DNA from: an uncultured Vibrio sp.
GTDB taxonomy: Bacteria; Pseudomonadota; Gammaproteobacteria; Enterobacterales; Vibrionaceae
NCBI GenBank assembly: GCA_947504195.1
Contig: CANNGN010000001.1
Span: 620,001-684,000 of the forward strand
DNA: 64,000 nt
Reading direction: 5' to 3'
A program made the translations under genes and the position numbers. This document shows, in pieces, positions 49,520 to 59,392 of this stretch (the stretch's first letter is position 1; every line of letters begins with the position of its first letter). The notes under the pieces are model-generated. The model made no database searches and was not told where the DNA came from. It saw only the letters and a program-made list of their open reading frames with translations.

Positions 49520-50842
49520 GTGCAAGGTTTACTCAGTCGAAAAATAACACTCATATTTAGCGCCGGACTTATTTTAGTGACGGTAATTCTTGTGACTATG
49601 TTTTCAAAAGAGATCAGCAACCGCTATCACGATGTGTTAATTGAAAGAGGGAATAACGCGGCGAGTAAACTCGTATTTCAGACAGAGAAGCTGTTAAAGT
49701 TAGGCTTGCTTCCTGAGGAATTCAATGGCTATGAGACCCTTTTAAGCAAAGTGTTCGACAATATTGAAGGTTTATTGTCCGTTACACTTTGTGACGAAAG
49801 TGGCAAAAGTTTGTTTACCTTCCCTAATACTGATGACGTCGTATATACAGAAAACAAGCATCTACTTACTTTCAGTCATACTTCGAATATGAGCAGTTAC
49901 ACAATAAAGAAAGCTGTCAGCAGTACTGTACCGCATCAGCTATATATTGTTGTTGAACTCGACCAGAATTATATTTTTAAAAATACTACTGCTTTTATTA
50001 ACACAATTTTACTTCACTCTGGAATCGTGTCACTTTTAGCTATCTTAGCAATACTCGTTTTCCTTCGGCTCAATTTTGGACAACCATTGCAAAGTCTTAT
50101 CTCCCAAATTCAACGCCTTGAAGTTGACCAAGATAAGATACTTCAAAGCGACCTTACTCAACGGAAAGACGAAATAGGAATTGTGGCTAATTCATTTGAG
50201 CAACTCATCAAACGTCTTTCATATCATCAAGATACATTGGCGAAGACAAACCAGGAGCTAATGTCAATCACCGAAGAACTTGAGTATCGTGTATCAATGC
50301 GAACCCACGAGTTAGAAGAAGCGAATGAAAAGTTAGAGTCTATCGCCCATTATGACTTTCTGACGGGTTTATTCAATCGTCATAATTTGAAATCTATTCT
50401 TGAGCAACGTATCGAATATTGCAAAATGCATAATCACACATTTGCGCTGATTATGCTTGATCTCGATGATTTCAAGTTAATTAATGACAAATATGGACAT
50501 ACTGCAGGGGATGTTGTATTGGGAACAATAGGACAGCGAATGCGTAATTCGTTAGATGACCTAGATTATATTTTCAGATTCGGTGGTGATGAGTTTATCT
50601 TAATCGTTGAGGATTTCAAAGATATCGAATCATTAGAGACACTGGTTATTAATATTAAAGATGTTATTTCTCAGCCTGTACCATATGAGAATTTAATTCT
50701 ACCTGTAAATGTAAGTATCGGCGTCTCTTTCAGTGATATTTATGAAAGCTTCGATATTGATAAAATAATACAACTTGCTGACAATTCGATGTATAAAGCC
50801 AAAAAGAATAAACTTGATTATGTTATTAATAACATAATGTAA
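49520..50842 (+). CDS. Membrane diguanylate cyclase (HAMP-GGDEF)
   Basis: 440 residues from the GTG at 49520; an ATG at 49460 gives a longer frame overlapping the binding-protein gene by 53 bases. TM1 (about 8-28), a periplasmic sensor of about 125 residues, TM2 (about 155-180), a HAMP-like stretch, a coiled coil (LEYRVSMRTHELEEANEKLESIAHYD begins at about residue 260) and the GGDEF domain (RFGGDEFIL, about residue 354). Catalytic residues intact. The I-site position five residues upstream of GGDEF reads DDLD, not RxxD, so product inhibition may be lost. Probably driven by the upstream binding protein. Confidence 0.88.
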   Translation: MQGLLSRKITLIFSAGLILVTVILVTMFSKEISNRYHDVLIERGNNAASKLVFQTEKLLKLGLLPEEFNGYETLLSKVFDNIEGLLSVTLCDESGKSLFTFPNTDDVVYTENKHLLTFSHTSNMSSYTIKKAVSSTVPHQLYIVVELDQNYIFKNTTAFINTILLHSGIVSLLAILAILVFLRLNFGQPLQSLISQIQRLEVDQDKILQSDLTQRKDEIGIVANSFEQLIKRLSYHQDTLAKTNQELMSITEELEYRVSMRTHELEEANEKLESIAHYDFLTGLFNRHNLKSILEQRIEYCKMHNHTFALIMLDLDDFKLINDKYGHTAGDVVLGTIGQRMRNSLDDLDYIFRFGGDEFILIVEDFKDIESLETLVINIKDVISQPVPYENLILPVNVSIGVSFSDIYESFDIDKIIQLADNSMYKAKKNKLDYVINNIM

Positions 50843-51093
50843 ATTTTCGATAATTAAAGACCAAAATAATAAATAAATTTTTTTACAATGCATTTATTAA
50901 CACCTATTTATATTGACAAATCCATATTTATACTCATCCACTAATGCTAATTTTATAACTAGCGTAATTTCTCACTAGTAAGACATTCTTTATAACGACC
51001 ACCGTTTGATTTCCTATTTCTATCATTGCAGCAATTATGCAATAAGTTTATTGTTATTGTATTATTATTTTATTAATTTCACGGTACAACACG

Positions 51094-54000
51094 ATGGGTA
51101 TGCCCAACCTAAGAAACAATCGACCCACCATCGCAGTTATGACAAATATGATGGCTACACCTTTTTCTGAAGGGGTAATATTCGGTGCGTCGGATTATGC
51201 AAAGCAACATCGATATAACGTGATTTGTTTTTCTGGGGCTGCATTTTCTAAACCTTCACCGATTAATATGTCACGCCATCGTATTTTTGAGCTTATAGAC
51301 ACGTCGTTAGTCGATGGCATTGTTGTTCCGATGGGCTCACTAAGCAGGTTTATACCTGAAGATGAGCAAGTTCAGTTCCTCAAACAATTTTCTGACATCC
51401 CAATAGTTACTGTCGCCAGTTATCTGCCAGAGTATATGGACGTAGGATATAGCTCACGCCAAGGGATGTGGGAGTTGGTTGCTCATCTTAAAGTACAACA
51501 CAACGTAGAACGATTTGCGTATGCTGGAGCGACAGGAATACATCGCTCTACAATTGTAAAAAAACAGATGTTAATTGAAGCAATAGAAGCTCATGGATTA
51601 AGCTTTGACGAAGAGTTTACTATCACCAGTGACACGCTATTACACGCAGATATTCCCGGACTCGCAAACTTATTCAATAGAGAAAGACACTTATGGCCAC
51701 AAGCGATTGTCGCTGGTACCGATAATCTAGCTCGTACGACACTCACTGCATTAAAACAACTTGGTATACGAGTACCAGAAGATGTCATCGTTACAGGGTC
51801 AATGGGCAGTGACGACAGCTTATTCACAGAGCCATCACTAACCAGTATTGTCGAACCAACTTATGAACTAGGATGGCACGCTGCTGAACGTTTGATCGCA
51901 GCCATTGAAGGGCATCCATTTAAAGACAATTTGGTGCTCCCTACTTCACTAAAAATTCGACACTCTTGTGGTTGCAAAGGATCTGACTATGATTTGGTTT
52001 CCTTACCACAAGTAGTCGACCAAACATTATCATTATCTAATTTTCATACCTTGCTCAATCAAATAATATCCAACACCCTACCTGAGATTCGCTCTACACT
52101 CGATAAAGACATATCTCAACATCTACTCTCTTTATTTATTAATGATATAAATTCTACTAACTCAAATGAATTAATCATTTATCTAAAAGACAAATTGAGT
52201 CATTCATTTAAGACAAAAGAGTTATATTTATGGACTAAGTTATCACTTTGTATTCATCACTTTATTATGGAGAGGATTTCTCAGAATAATAATCACATTG
52301 AGGCACAGTTAGCATCCGACATATTAAATGTAGTTCAATCATATAATGAAAAAGCCTCACGATATAGGAATTTTGAATCTGATAAATACGTAGGTGTGAT
52401 GCGAGAAATTGGAATTCAACTTAATTCTCAATTTAACCTAGAAGAAATAAGCTTATTGTTAGCTGATGGATTAAATATTACGGATTACTACATTAGTATA
52501 TTTGAAGATTTAGATAAACCACAAAGTTTAGTTCGTAATATTATGGCATTAAGAGATAATCATTGCTTAGACGTAGTAACATCTTCCTATAACCCAATGC
52601 AGTTGTTGCCATCAGAAATCGAACCCTATGGTGACGTATTTTCTCTATTAGTAATGCCACTTTCTTTTCAAGAAGAGTTTCTCGGGTTTTGTGTTTTTAG
52701 CCTTGGTGAACGAAAAGGAGTGATATATGAAGGGCTGCTTACCCTATTCTCCTCCGCCATCAAAAATCAATTACATGTCGAGAATTTGCGTGAAGCCGAG
52801 AAGAAATTCAGTGACATTGCTCATAGCGCGTCCGACTGGCTTTGGGAAATTGATACCCAAGGAATCTTTACCTATTGTTCTGATGGCGTAGAAAGTGTCT
52901 TGGGATATCAATCTGATATGATTGTCGGAACGCCGCTTGTTAACCTATTAGAACACCCAAATCCTTTATATGTTTCTGAATTAATGAATTCAATGGCCGG
53001 GGATAACGATTTGGTGAGTTATGAGAAATGTTACATAAGTAAAAGCGGATGTCGCAAGGTACTACTTGCCACAGGTAAACCAATAATAAAACTCGATCGC
53101 ATAGTTGGATACCGAGGTGCCTATAAAGATATTTCAGACATAAAAGCACACGAAGCTCATATAAAACAGTTGGCTTATTATGACCCTTTGACCAATTTAC
53201 CAAATCGAACGTCATGCAACATTAAGCTCAATGAGGTCGTGCTACAGTCACGATATAGCCAAAGTAAATTTGCGGTATTATTTATCGACCTAGACGGATT
53301 CAAATTAATCAACGATTCAATGGGTCATAACGCTGGTGATATCTTATTACGAAAGGTCACCTATCTATTTGAAAAATGTACCCGTGAATATGATATTTTG
53401 ACTCGCTTTGGTGGTGATGAATTTGTCTTCATTATGCCAAATATTAATGATAATTCCACGGCGCAACTCGTCGCTACAAAAATGATCGACATTTTATCGA
53501 GTCCGATTCAGATATACGACCAGTCAATATTTGTTACCGCGAGTATTGGCATTTCAATATTCCCGGAGAATGGCCAATCGGCAGAGTCATTATTAATCAA
53601 CGCTGACAAAGCGATGTATCAAGTTAAACAAAATGGTAAGAATCGCTTCGCCTTCTACAAACCTGAAATTGAAGAAAAGCTCCAACGAACGGTTTTAATT
53701 CGTAACTTACTTCACCGTGCTCTAAGAGAGAATAATTTTCAACTCCAATTCCAACCATTGGTCCATTCGATATCCAAAGAAATCACCGGATTCGAAGCCT
53801 TAATTCGTTTAAATGAGCCGGAAGATGATGGCAATCTGGTTGTTGTAGGCCCGGCCGAATTCATTCCTATCGCGGAAGAAGTGGGATTAATCGAACAAAT
53901 TGGTTTTTGGGTATTTAATGCGGTATGTCAGCAACAACGTGAGTGGCAAGATGCAGGTATATTTTTAAAGTGTTCAGTAAACGTCTCTACGAAACAATTC

Positions 54001-54468
54001 AGAAACCCAAAACTTGCATCTGAGTTTATTTCACTGATTGAGAAGTCAGGAATCGATCCAAAATATTTAACGATAGAGGTTACAGAAAGCGCAGTAATCG
54101 ATAATGAGGAGAAAGCTCGAGTCATCTTACAAAAATTATCAGACTACGGCTTAAGTATTGCTATTGATGATTTTGGAACTGGCTATGCATCGCTCAGTTG
54201 CTTACAAAACATGCCAGTTGATACCCTTAAAATTGATCGTTCTTTTGTCCACGATTGCACAACAAACCGAGACAATGCGAAAATAATTTCCGCAATTATT
54301 ACGATGGCAAAAAGTCTAAATCTTACGATAGTCGCAGAAGGTGTTGAAACGGTCGGTGAGTTTGATTTCTTACTCGGATTAGGTGGTGACATTATTCAGG
54401 GGTATTACTTTGCCCGGCCACTGTATTCCTACCAAGTTCCAAGCTTTTTAAACGCCTTAGATGTTTAA
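51094..54468 (+). CDS. LacI-type sensor fused to PAS-GGDEF-EAL
   Basis: 1124-residue c-di-GMP turnover enzyme. Residues about 10-300 form a LacI/XylR-type ligand-binding domain (FSEGVIFGASDYAKQHRYNV, SDIPIVTV, AGATG, TDNLARTTL, EPSLTSIVEPTYELG) but no HTH precedes it. Then a helical region with a cysteine pair HSCGCKG (about 290), a GAF-like part (about 430-560), PAS (about 565-690), GGDEF (about 690-860; RFGGDEF near 770) with an I-site REYD five residues upstream, and EAL (about 880-1115) with EALIRL, DDFGTGYASL, AEGVET and QGYYFARP intact. No signal or membrane segment, so cytosolic. Adjacent to cellulose and T1SS genes. Confidence 0.9.
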   Translation: MGMPNLRNNRPTIAVMTNMMATPFSEGVIFGASDYAKQHRYNVICFSGAAFSKPSPINMSRHRIFELIDTSLVDGIVVPMGSLSRFIPEDEQVQFLKQFSDIPIVTVASYLPEYMDVGYSSRQGMWELVAHLKVQHNVERFAYAGATGIHRSTIVKKQMLIEAIEAHGLSFDEEFTITSDTLLHADIPGLANLFNRERHLWPQAIVAGTDNLARTTLTALKQLGIRVPEDVIVTGSMGSDDSLFTEPSLTSIVEPTYELGWHAAERLIAAIEGHPFKDNLVLPTSLKIRHSCGCKGSDYDLVSLPQVVDQTLSLSNFHTLLNQIISNTLPEIRSTLDKDISQHLLSLFINDINSTNSNELIIYLKDKLSHSFKTKELYLWTKLSLCIHHFIMERISQNNNHIEAQLASDILNVVQSYNEKASRYRNFESDKYVGVMREIGIQLNSQFNLEEISLLLADGLNITDYYISIFEDLDKPQSLVRNIMALRDNHCLDVVTSSYNPMQLLPSEIEPYGDVFSLLVMPLSFQEEFLGFCVFSLGERKGVIYEGLLTLFSSAIKNQLHVENLREAEKKFSDIAHSASDWLWEIDTQGIFTYCSDGVESVLGYQSDMIVGTPLVNLLEHPNPLYVSELMNSMAGDNDLVSYEKCYISKSGCRKVLLATGKPIIKLDRIVGYRGAYKDISDIKAHEAHIKQLAYYDPLTNLPNRTSCNIKLNEVVLQSRYSQSKFAVLFIDLDGFKLINDSMGHNAGDILLRKVTYLFEKCTREYDILTRFGGDEFVFIMPNINDNSTAQLVATKMIDILSSPIQIYDQSIFVTASIGISIFPENGQSAESLLINADKAMYQVKQNGKNRFAFYKPEIEEKLQRTVLIRNLLHRALRENNFQLQFQPLVHSISKEITGFEALIRLNEPEDDGNLVVVGPAEFIPIAEEVGLIEQIGFWVFNAVCQQQREWQDAGIFLKCSVNVSTKQFRNPKLASEFISLIEKSGIDPKYLTIEVTESAVIDNEEKARVILQKLSDYGLSIAIDDFGTGYASLSCLQNMPVDTLKIDRSFVHDCTTNRDNAKIISAIITMAKSLNLTIVAEGVETVGEFDFLLGLGGDIIQGYYFARPLYSYQVPSFLNALDV

Positions 54469-54501
54469 AGTAAACGCTTTTTTAATCTATCAAAACCCAA
54501 A

Positions 54502-54534
54502 AGCCTCCAATCTGCATATTGCTGATTGGAGGCT
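54502..54534 (-). terminator. Candidate terminator of the type I secretion operon
   Basis: AGCCTCCAATC (54502-54512) pairs with 54524-54534 around an 11-base loop. On the minus strand TTTTGGGTTTT follows. It lies 45 bp past the stop of the adaptor gene; the T tract is interrupted. Confidence 0.6.
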
Positions 54535-54578
54535 CCGACCATAGACCAATGTCTTCTTGTTCTGTTACTACGAAACCA

Positions 54579-55793
54579 TTACCGTTCACCTAGCGACTCA
54601 GAAAGTGTTTTACGCAATGGTTTCAACAGATAGTCGTATAACGTACGATCACCAATACGAATATCAACTTGCGTTGTCATCCCTGGCAGAATCTCCAGTT
54701 CCTTACCTGTAGTCGTCGTAACAGGCGTTGTTGGAATGGAGATATGCACACGATAAAAAATTTCATCACCATTAGAGGTTTGTTCTTTTAACGTATCGGG
54801 ACTGACATAAACCACATTGCCAATCACTCCACCAAAAATAGTGTAATCAAATGGGTCAAAACGAACCATGGCTTCAAGATCTTTTCTCACCAACGCAATA
54901 TCAAGTGGACTCACTTTGGCTTCAATGATTAATTCGTCATCAATTGGAATGATTTGCATCAGCTCTTCACCGGAACGCAACACCCCACCAATTGTTGTAA
55001 CTTGAATGTTTTTTACTATCCCAGGCACCATCGCAACAAACACGCTGTCATCCAATTGTTGCTGGCGTTGCATCAGTACTTGTTCATTCTGAGCGATGGA
55101 ATCTTCAGATTTGGTAAGCTCTTCGCTCGCTTCTTCAAGATAACGGTTTTTGCGAGAGACCAGTTTAGACTCAAGTTCGTTTAACGCACGCTCTGCTCGA
55201 ATCTCTTCACTACGGTTAACATCACCATGCCGCTTTAATCCTTTCATTAAGTTAACTTCTTCTTTAGCCAACGCAATACCGTCTTCGTAGACCTTGATTT
55301 CATCAAGAAGCCCTTGGCGGCGCTGGTTAAATAGCGCCCGCTCAACCGTTAAAATTTCCTGATAATTATTTAGGTCTTCAGGAAACTCCAAGGTTTCTTG
55401 ACCAGTCACTTCGGCTCTCAATCGTACCGTTTTCGCCTTTTGTGCAAATAATAATGCTTTAATTTCTTCAACTGACGCCGCAAAGCGAGTTTCATCTAAT
55501 CGTGCTAACACATCACCTTTTTCAACTCGATCACCCTCGCGTACGTTCAAAACCTGTAACACACCACCGTCAACCGCCTTTATCACTTGTACGCGACTGC
55601 TTGCGATCACTTCTCCACTTGCACGGGCAACTTGATCAATACGAAAGACATTCGCCCAAGCAATAAACCCACAAAACCCAATGAATAAAATAAACAAAAC
55701 AAGCGAGTAAGCACTATTATGTTTTTTACTTAAGCGTTCTGCTCTTCGCAATTGCACGGCTTCTGGGTCATCAAAAAATCGACTAAATAACAC
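54579..55793 (-). CDS. HlyD/LapC-type T1SS membrane-fusion protein
   Basis: Periplasmic adaptor linking the ABC exporter to the outer-membrane channel. The start is GTG 55793, chosen because GGAGG lies 8 bases ahead; an ATG at 55808 extends it. About 404 residues: a cytoplasmic tail, one transmembrane helix (about 32-52), a lipoyl-like domain (ASGEVIASSRVQVIKAVDGG, about 66-85), a long coiled-coil hairpin (about 105-240), and a second lipoyl half (GGVLRSGEELMQIIPIDDEL). The C-terminal DRTLYDYLLKPL is typical of LapC. It overlaps the ABC gene by 11 bases. Confidence 0.92.
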   Translation of the reverse strand: MLFSRFFDDPEAVQLRRAERLSKKHNSAYSLVLFILFIGFCGFIAWANVFRIDQVARASGEVIASSRVQVIKAVDGGVLQVLNVREGDRVEKGDVLARLDETRFAASVEEIKALLFAQKAKTVRLRAEVTGQETLEFPEDLNNYQEILTVERALFNQRRQGLLDEIKVYEDGIALAKEEVNLMKGLKRHGDVNRSEEIRAERALNELESKLVSRKNRYLEEASEELTKSEDSIAQNEQVLMQRQQQLDDSVFVAMVPGIVKNIQVTTIGGVLRSGEELMQIIPIDDELIIEAKVSPLDIALVRKDLEAMVRFDPFDYTIFGGVIGNVVYVSPDTLKEQTSNGDEIFYRVHISIPTTPVTTTTGKELEILPGMTTQVDIRIGDRTLYDYLLKPLRKTLSESLGER

Positions 55794-57981
55794 GATTTCG
55801 CCCTCCATTTGTTACGACTGGTTTAGAGCTCGAGTTCATTGTTTTATTCGTTCCCTGACCTCGGCGAGACATTAACTTAGCCATTACAATATCTGGGCTT
55901 CCATCTTCAACTACTTTACCTTGTTCAAGAGCGATTATTCGGTTCGCCATTCTCGAAGCGATACCAGTGCGATGAGTAGAAATAATTAAAATATCATCCG
56001 GTTTTACTTTTGAGTTGATTGCATTCAACACCTGTTCGTCACTCTCGTAATCGAGTGATGCAGTGGGTTCATCAAGGAGCCACACTTTAGGTTGTCCTAA
56101 AAAGACACGACCTAGCCCAACTATTTGTTTCTGACCACCAGATAATCCTTCGCCACCTTCGCTAATGGGTAAGTCCATATTGCGAGGGCTAGCTGATGCA
56201 ATTCTATCGATACCAAGAGTTTCACATACTCGCAGTAACTCGGAATCACTGACAGCCCCGGAGAGCGCGAGGTTCGAACGTAACGTCCCTTTAAACAAGT
56301 GCACATTTTGTGGAAGATAACCCACTTGGTCGCTCACGACCGCTGGGTCTATTTCCCATAACTCCGCATTGCCAAGTTTGACACTTCCTTCAGTCGGACG
56401 ATATAAGCCTGCTAACACTTTTAATAACGTTGATTTACCGCTGCCGATCGCACCAACAAGAAGTACTCGATCACCCGCTTTAAAATCTAATTGAGGAATA
56501 TTTAATTGCAGCACTGGTGATTCAGGAAATGAAAAACTCACGTCGCGTAGAGCAATCGCATCTGGTGCTTTTTCTGGCACCAACAAGGATTGCTCTGGTT
56601 CACGTTCTGTACTTAAATCAAGCAGTCCGTCTACCATAGTAAGCGCTTGAGACACGCCTTGCCATTGAGAGATAATTTGAACACTTCGTGCAATTGGCCC
56701 AATAACACGCCCACCCAAAATACTACAACCGATCAATGCGCCCATACTAAGGTTACCGCTTTCTATCTGTCCAACCCCAACGACAATTGCTGCAACATAC
56801 GCTAATGATGATAAGCTTCCAACAACATTGATTGTCCGATTACTGATGTCTTTCTGAGTAATGTTGTAGCCAGAAATAGAACGAGTAATATCCTTCCATT
56901 GATCTGAGAAACGCCAACTTGCGCCACTCGCTCGTATCGATTCCGATCCACGTATTACATCAACGAGCAAACCTTGTCGTTCGTTACTTCGAATCATTCT
57001 TTCTTTTGCTAAGGAGCGTAAACGAGCCTGAGCAAACAGTCCGATCAACAGCGCTACCGGGAGTAGCGCCACATATACCCACGCTATAGGCCCGCCGATA
57101 AAACTGATAAAAATGATAAATACTAAGGCAAATGGCATATCGACCAAGGCGAAAATAACCCCAGAAGAAAAGAATTGTCGAACTGAATCTAACCCGCCAA
57201 CTTGAGCTGCTAATGTCCCAAGACTTTGTGGTCTAGTATCTAGACGTAAGTGCATTACATGTTCGAACACTCGCTGTGATAAATTACGGTCGACGTTACA
57301 CGATAAACTGTCGAGTATTCGATTTCGGGCTTGCTTTAAAAACCAGTCGATGAGAATCACGATCCCCATTCCACTGACAAGTGTCCACAAAGTCGCATAC
57401 GCTAACGTTGGTACTACGCGGTCATAAACTTGCATCGCAAAAATCGACGTCGCCACTGCAAGCAAATTGATCATTAATGTTGCTATCACAACATCTCGTA
57501 GCCAACCCTTGGTTCGAAACAGTTCTTGCCACACCATTGCCGAGGCACGTTTACCTTTTGAGGCGCCTTCTGCTGAACTTTTTCCCATATCCGGTGTTTT
57601 AAGCCACAGAACTTTCGCCGATTGAAGCATCTCTTCTTCAAGGTCAATCCGTTGGCCATTTTCATCGGACAATAGAATTTTGCCGTCTTCACGTTCAGCC
57701 ACCAGCCATTGATTGTCGAGCCATAACAGTGCAGGTAGGCGTCGTTGGTCAAAACGGTGCCAATTTAGTTCCATTGGCTGTACGCCACGCAATTTCAATT
57801 TTTGAAATATTGCGCCAAGACGCGTCAACAATGGTGACCCTGTTAACTCCTCATCAACGGACTTAATAGCGTTATTTAACGCTCCTTGCTTTACACTTAC
57901 ATTGAGGCGCTCAAGTAACGCTTTTAAGGGCTGATTTGGTATCGGCAATAATGAAGACGGGTTTTGCGTTGTATCGTTCAT
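55783..57981 (-). CDS. LapB-type T1SS ABC exporter
   Basis: 732-residue permease/ATPase of type I secretion. It has an N-terminal C39-like domain (about 1-130) without the catalytic cysteine/protease motif, a transmembrane region of about six helices (about 155-440), and an ATPase domain with Walker A GAIGSGKSTLLKVLAGL (about 515), signature EGLSGGQKQIVGLGRV (about 620) and Walker B VWLLDEPTASLD (about 642). The layout fits LapB-type exporters for large adhesins. The end overlaps the adaptor and its start overlaps the TolC-like gene by 4 bases (ATGA). Confidence 0.93.
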   Translation of the reverse strand: MNDTTQNPSSLLPIPNQPLKALLERLNVSVKQGALNNAIKSVDEELTGSPLLTRLGAIFQKLKLRGVQPMELNWHRFDQRRLPALLWLDNQWLVAEREDGKILLSDENGQRIDLEEEMLQSAKVLWLKTPDMGKSSAEGASKGKRASAMVWQELFRTKGWLRDVVIATLMINLLAVATSIFAMQVYDRVVPTLAYATLWTLVSGMGIVILIDWFLKQARNRILDSLSCNVDRNLSQRVFEHVMHLRLDTRPQSLGTLAAQVGGLDSVRQFFSSGVIFALVDMPFALVFIIFISFIGGPIAWVYVALLPVALLIGLFAQARLRSLAKERMIRSNERQGLLVDVIRGSESIRASGASWRFSDQWKDITRSISGYNITQKDISNRTINVVGSLSSLAYVAAIVVGVGQIESGNLSMGALIGCSILGGRVIGPIARSVQIISQWQGVSQALTMVDGLLDLSTEREPEQSLLVPEKAPDAIALRDVSFSFPESPVLQLNIPQLDFKAGDRVLLVGAIGSGKSTLLKVLAGLYRPTEGSVKLGNAELWEIDPAVVSDQVGYLPQNVHLFKGTLRSNLALSGAVSDSELLRVCETLGIDRIASASPRNMDLPISEGGEGLSGGQKQIVGLGRVFLGQPKVWLLDEPTASLDYESDEQVLNAINSKVKPDDILIISTHRTGIASRMANRIIALEQGKVVEDGSPDIVMAKLMSRRGQGTNKTMNSSSKPVVTNGGRNRVI

Positions 57982-59261
57982 CGAGTTACTCCAGTCAACC
58001 GATCCAATTGACCAGCCATAATTGCAAGTTTAAGTGTCAGCGCTGAAAATTGCTGATCTGTCTCGATTAACGAATACCGCATCGTCGTCAATTCTCGTTG
58101 TTGATTCAGTACCTCCACCCAAGTTTTACGGCTGGTTTCATACTGACGTAAAAATGAAGACATCGTTTTCTCGAGCGATGCCACCGACTTTAGCTGTGAT
58201 TCTCGTAACTGCTGTTGCAAAGATGCATTTAAGAATAAGTTCTGAGTTTCGCGTTCGACTTCATTTCTGACACTATCGTATTCGTACTCGGCCGCAACAA
58301 TTCCCATTTCAGCTCCTTGAGCTTGACTCAAACCCGCGGCACCCATGCCTTCCAATGAGCCTTCGACAACCAGTCCAACACGTGTTTCATTGTCATAATA
58401 GTCGTTTAGATACTGCTGCACTTTTAACGAAACCGTCGGAAAAAGAGCACTCTTTTTTTGCTGATGCTGACTTTTTGCCAATTCAATTAGCTGTGCGGCA
58501 TGAGCAATATCTGAGCTGTTTTCTAATGTGAGTTGTTTCAAACGCTCTGAAGATGGGAGTTGTAAAAGAGCGGAGTCAATCGCCAGCTCAGCAGTAGTTT
58601 CCACACGAGTTAGTGTGTTTAGTTCATTGAGTGCGGATTGTAACTCGGCTTCATAACCGAATTTGTCGGCCGTTGCCTGCAGCAAGCGTGATTCTGCCAA
58701 GTTAACATCGGCATAGGACGCTAACTGGCCACGATGCCGTCGCTTGATCTTACCAAATAGCTGTTGATACGTTTCGACATTACGTGTAGAAACATCCAAT
58801 TTATATCGAGCACTCAATACTTGTGTGTACGCTGTGGCAGTGCTTTCCATCAATTCGCGTTTAACCTGCAACAACGCCTGCTCTTCCAACGTATAATTGG
58901 ATTTAGCTGCCTCAATTGTCGCATCGATTTTGCCAAAGGCCCATAAGGGTTGAGCAACTTCGATAAAGCTCGCATTATCACCTTGAGTTGTAATTGAGCC
59001 ATTTAGCGATGGGTAACGCCCCGCCTTCGCGGCGTCAATTTGACTGTCTTGAATAGCAAGCTGAGTGTTTTGTCCTTTAACCGCTGGATTATGTTCTAAG
59101 GTGGCTTTCAGTGCCCCTATTAATCCAACATTTACATCGTTCGGTGACGATAACATCACAGACTCTTCGGCGACTGAAGGTAAAGGCGTTATAGATAACG
59201 ACATGAATACAACTACCGATGTGACCAAACTAAATCGCTTTAACACGTAAATACCAACCAT
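57978..59261 (-). CDS. TolC/LapE-type T1SS outer-membrane channel
   Basis: 427-residue outer-membrane factor. A signal peptide (about 1-31, near PSVAEE) is followed by two TolC-type repeats of long helices with short strands; conserved helix pieces are NAVVKGQN-like NPAVKGQNTQ (about 56) and ARYKLDVSTRNVETYQQLFG (about 150). The first gene of the T1SS operon, transcribed as TolC-LapB-LapC. ATG 59261 is used; GTG 59246 is an alternative. It is shorter than E. coli TolC and similar to LapE. Confidence 0.9.
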   Translation of the reverse strand: MVGIYVLKRFSLVTSVVVFMSLSITPLPSVAEESVMLSSPNDVNVGLIGALKATLEHNPAVKGQNTQLAIQDSQIDAAKAGRYPSLNGSITTQGDNASFIEVAQPLWAFGKIDATIEAAKSNYTLEEQALLQVKRELMESTATAYTQVLSARYKLDVSTRNVETYQQLFGKIKRRHRGQLASYADVNLAESRLLQATADKFGYEAELQSALNELNTLTRVETTAELAIDSALLQLPSSERLKQLTLENSSDIAHAAQLIELAKSQHQQKKSALFPTVSLKVQQYLNDYYDNETRVGLVVEGSLEGMGAAGLSQAQGAEMGIVAAEYEYDSVRNEVERETQNLFLNASLQQQLRESQLKSVASLEKTMSSFLRQYETSRKTWVEVLNQQRELTTMRYSLIETDQQFSALTLKLAIMAGQLDRLTGVTR

Positions 59262-59392
59262 TAGCCAGAACTATACTACACAGCAAATCATAACATGATT
59301 GCCATAACGACATTTTAATAATGATGAGCTTAAAACCTGATTAACTCAAATTTCCCACTCATAAAGGTTACCCTTTCCACATTCTACCTATG

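Noticed and set aside
51094..52000. LacI-family transcription factor
   Set aside because: No helix-turn-helix precedes the ligand domain, and the frame continues into PAS-GGDEF-EAL.
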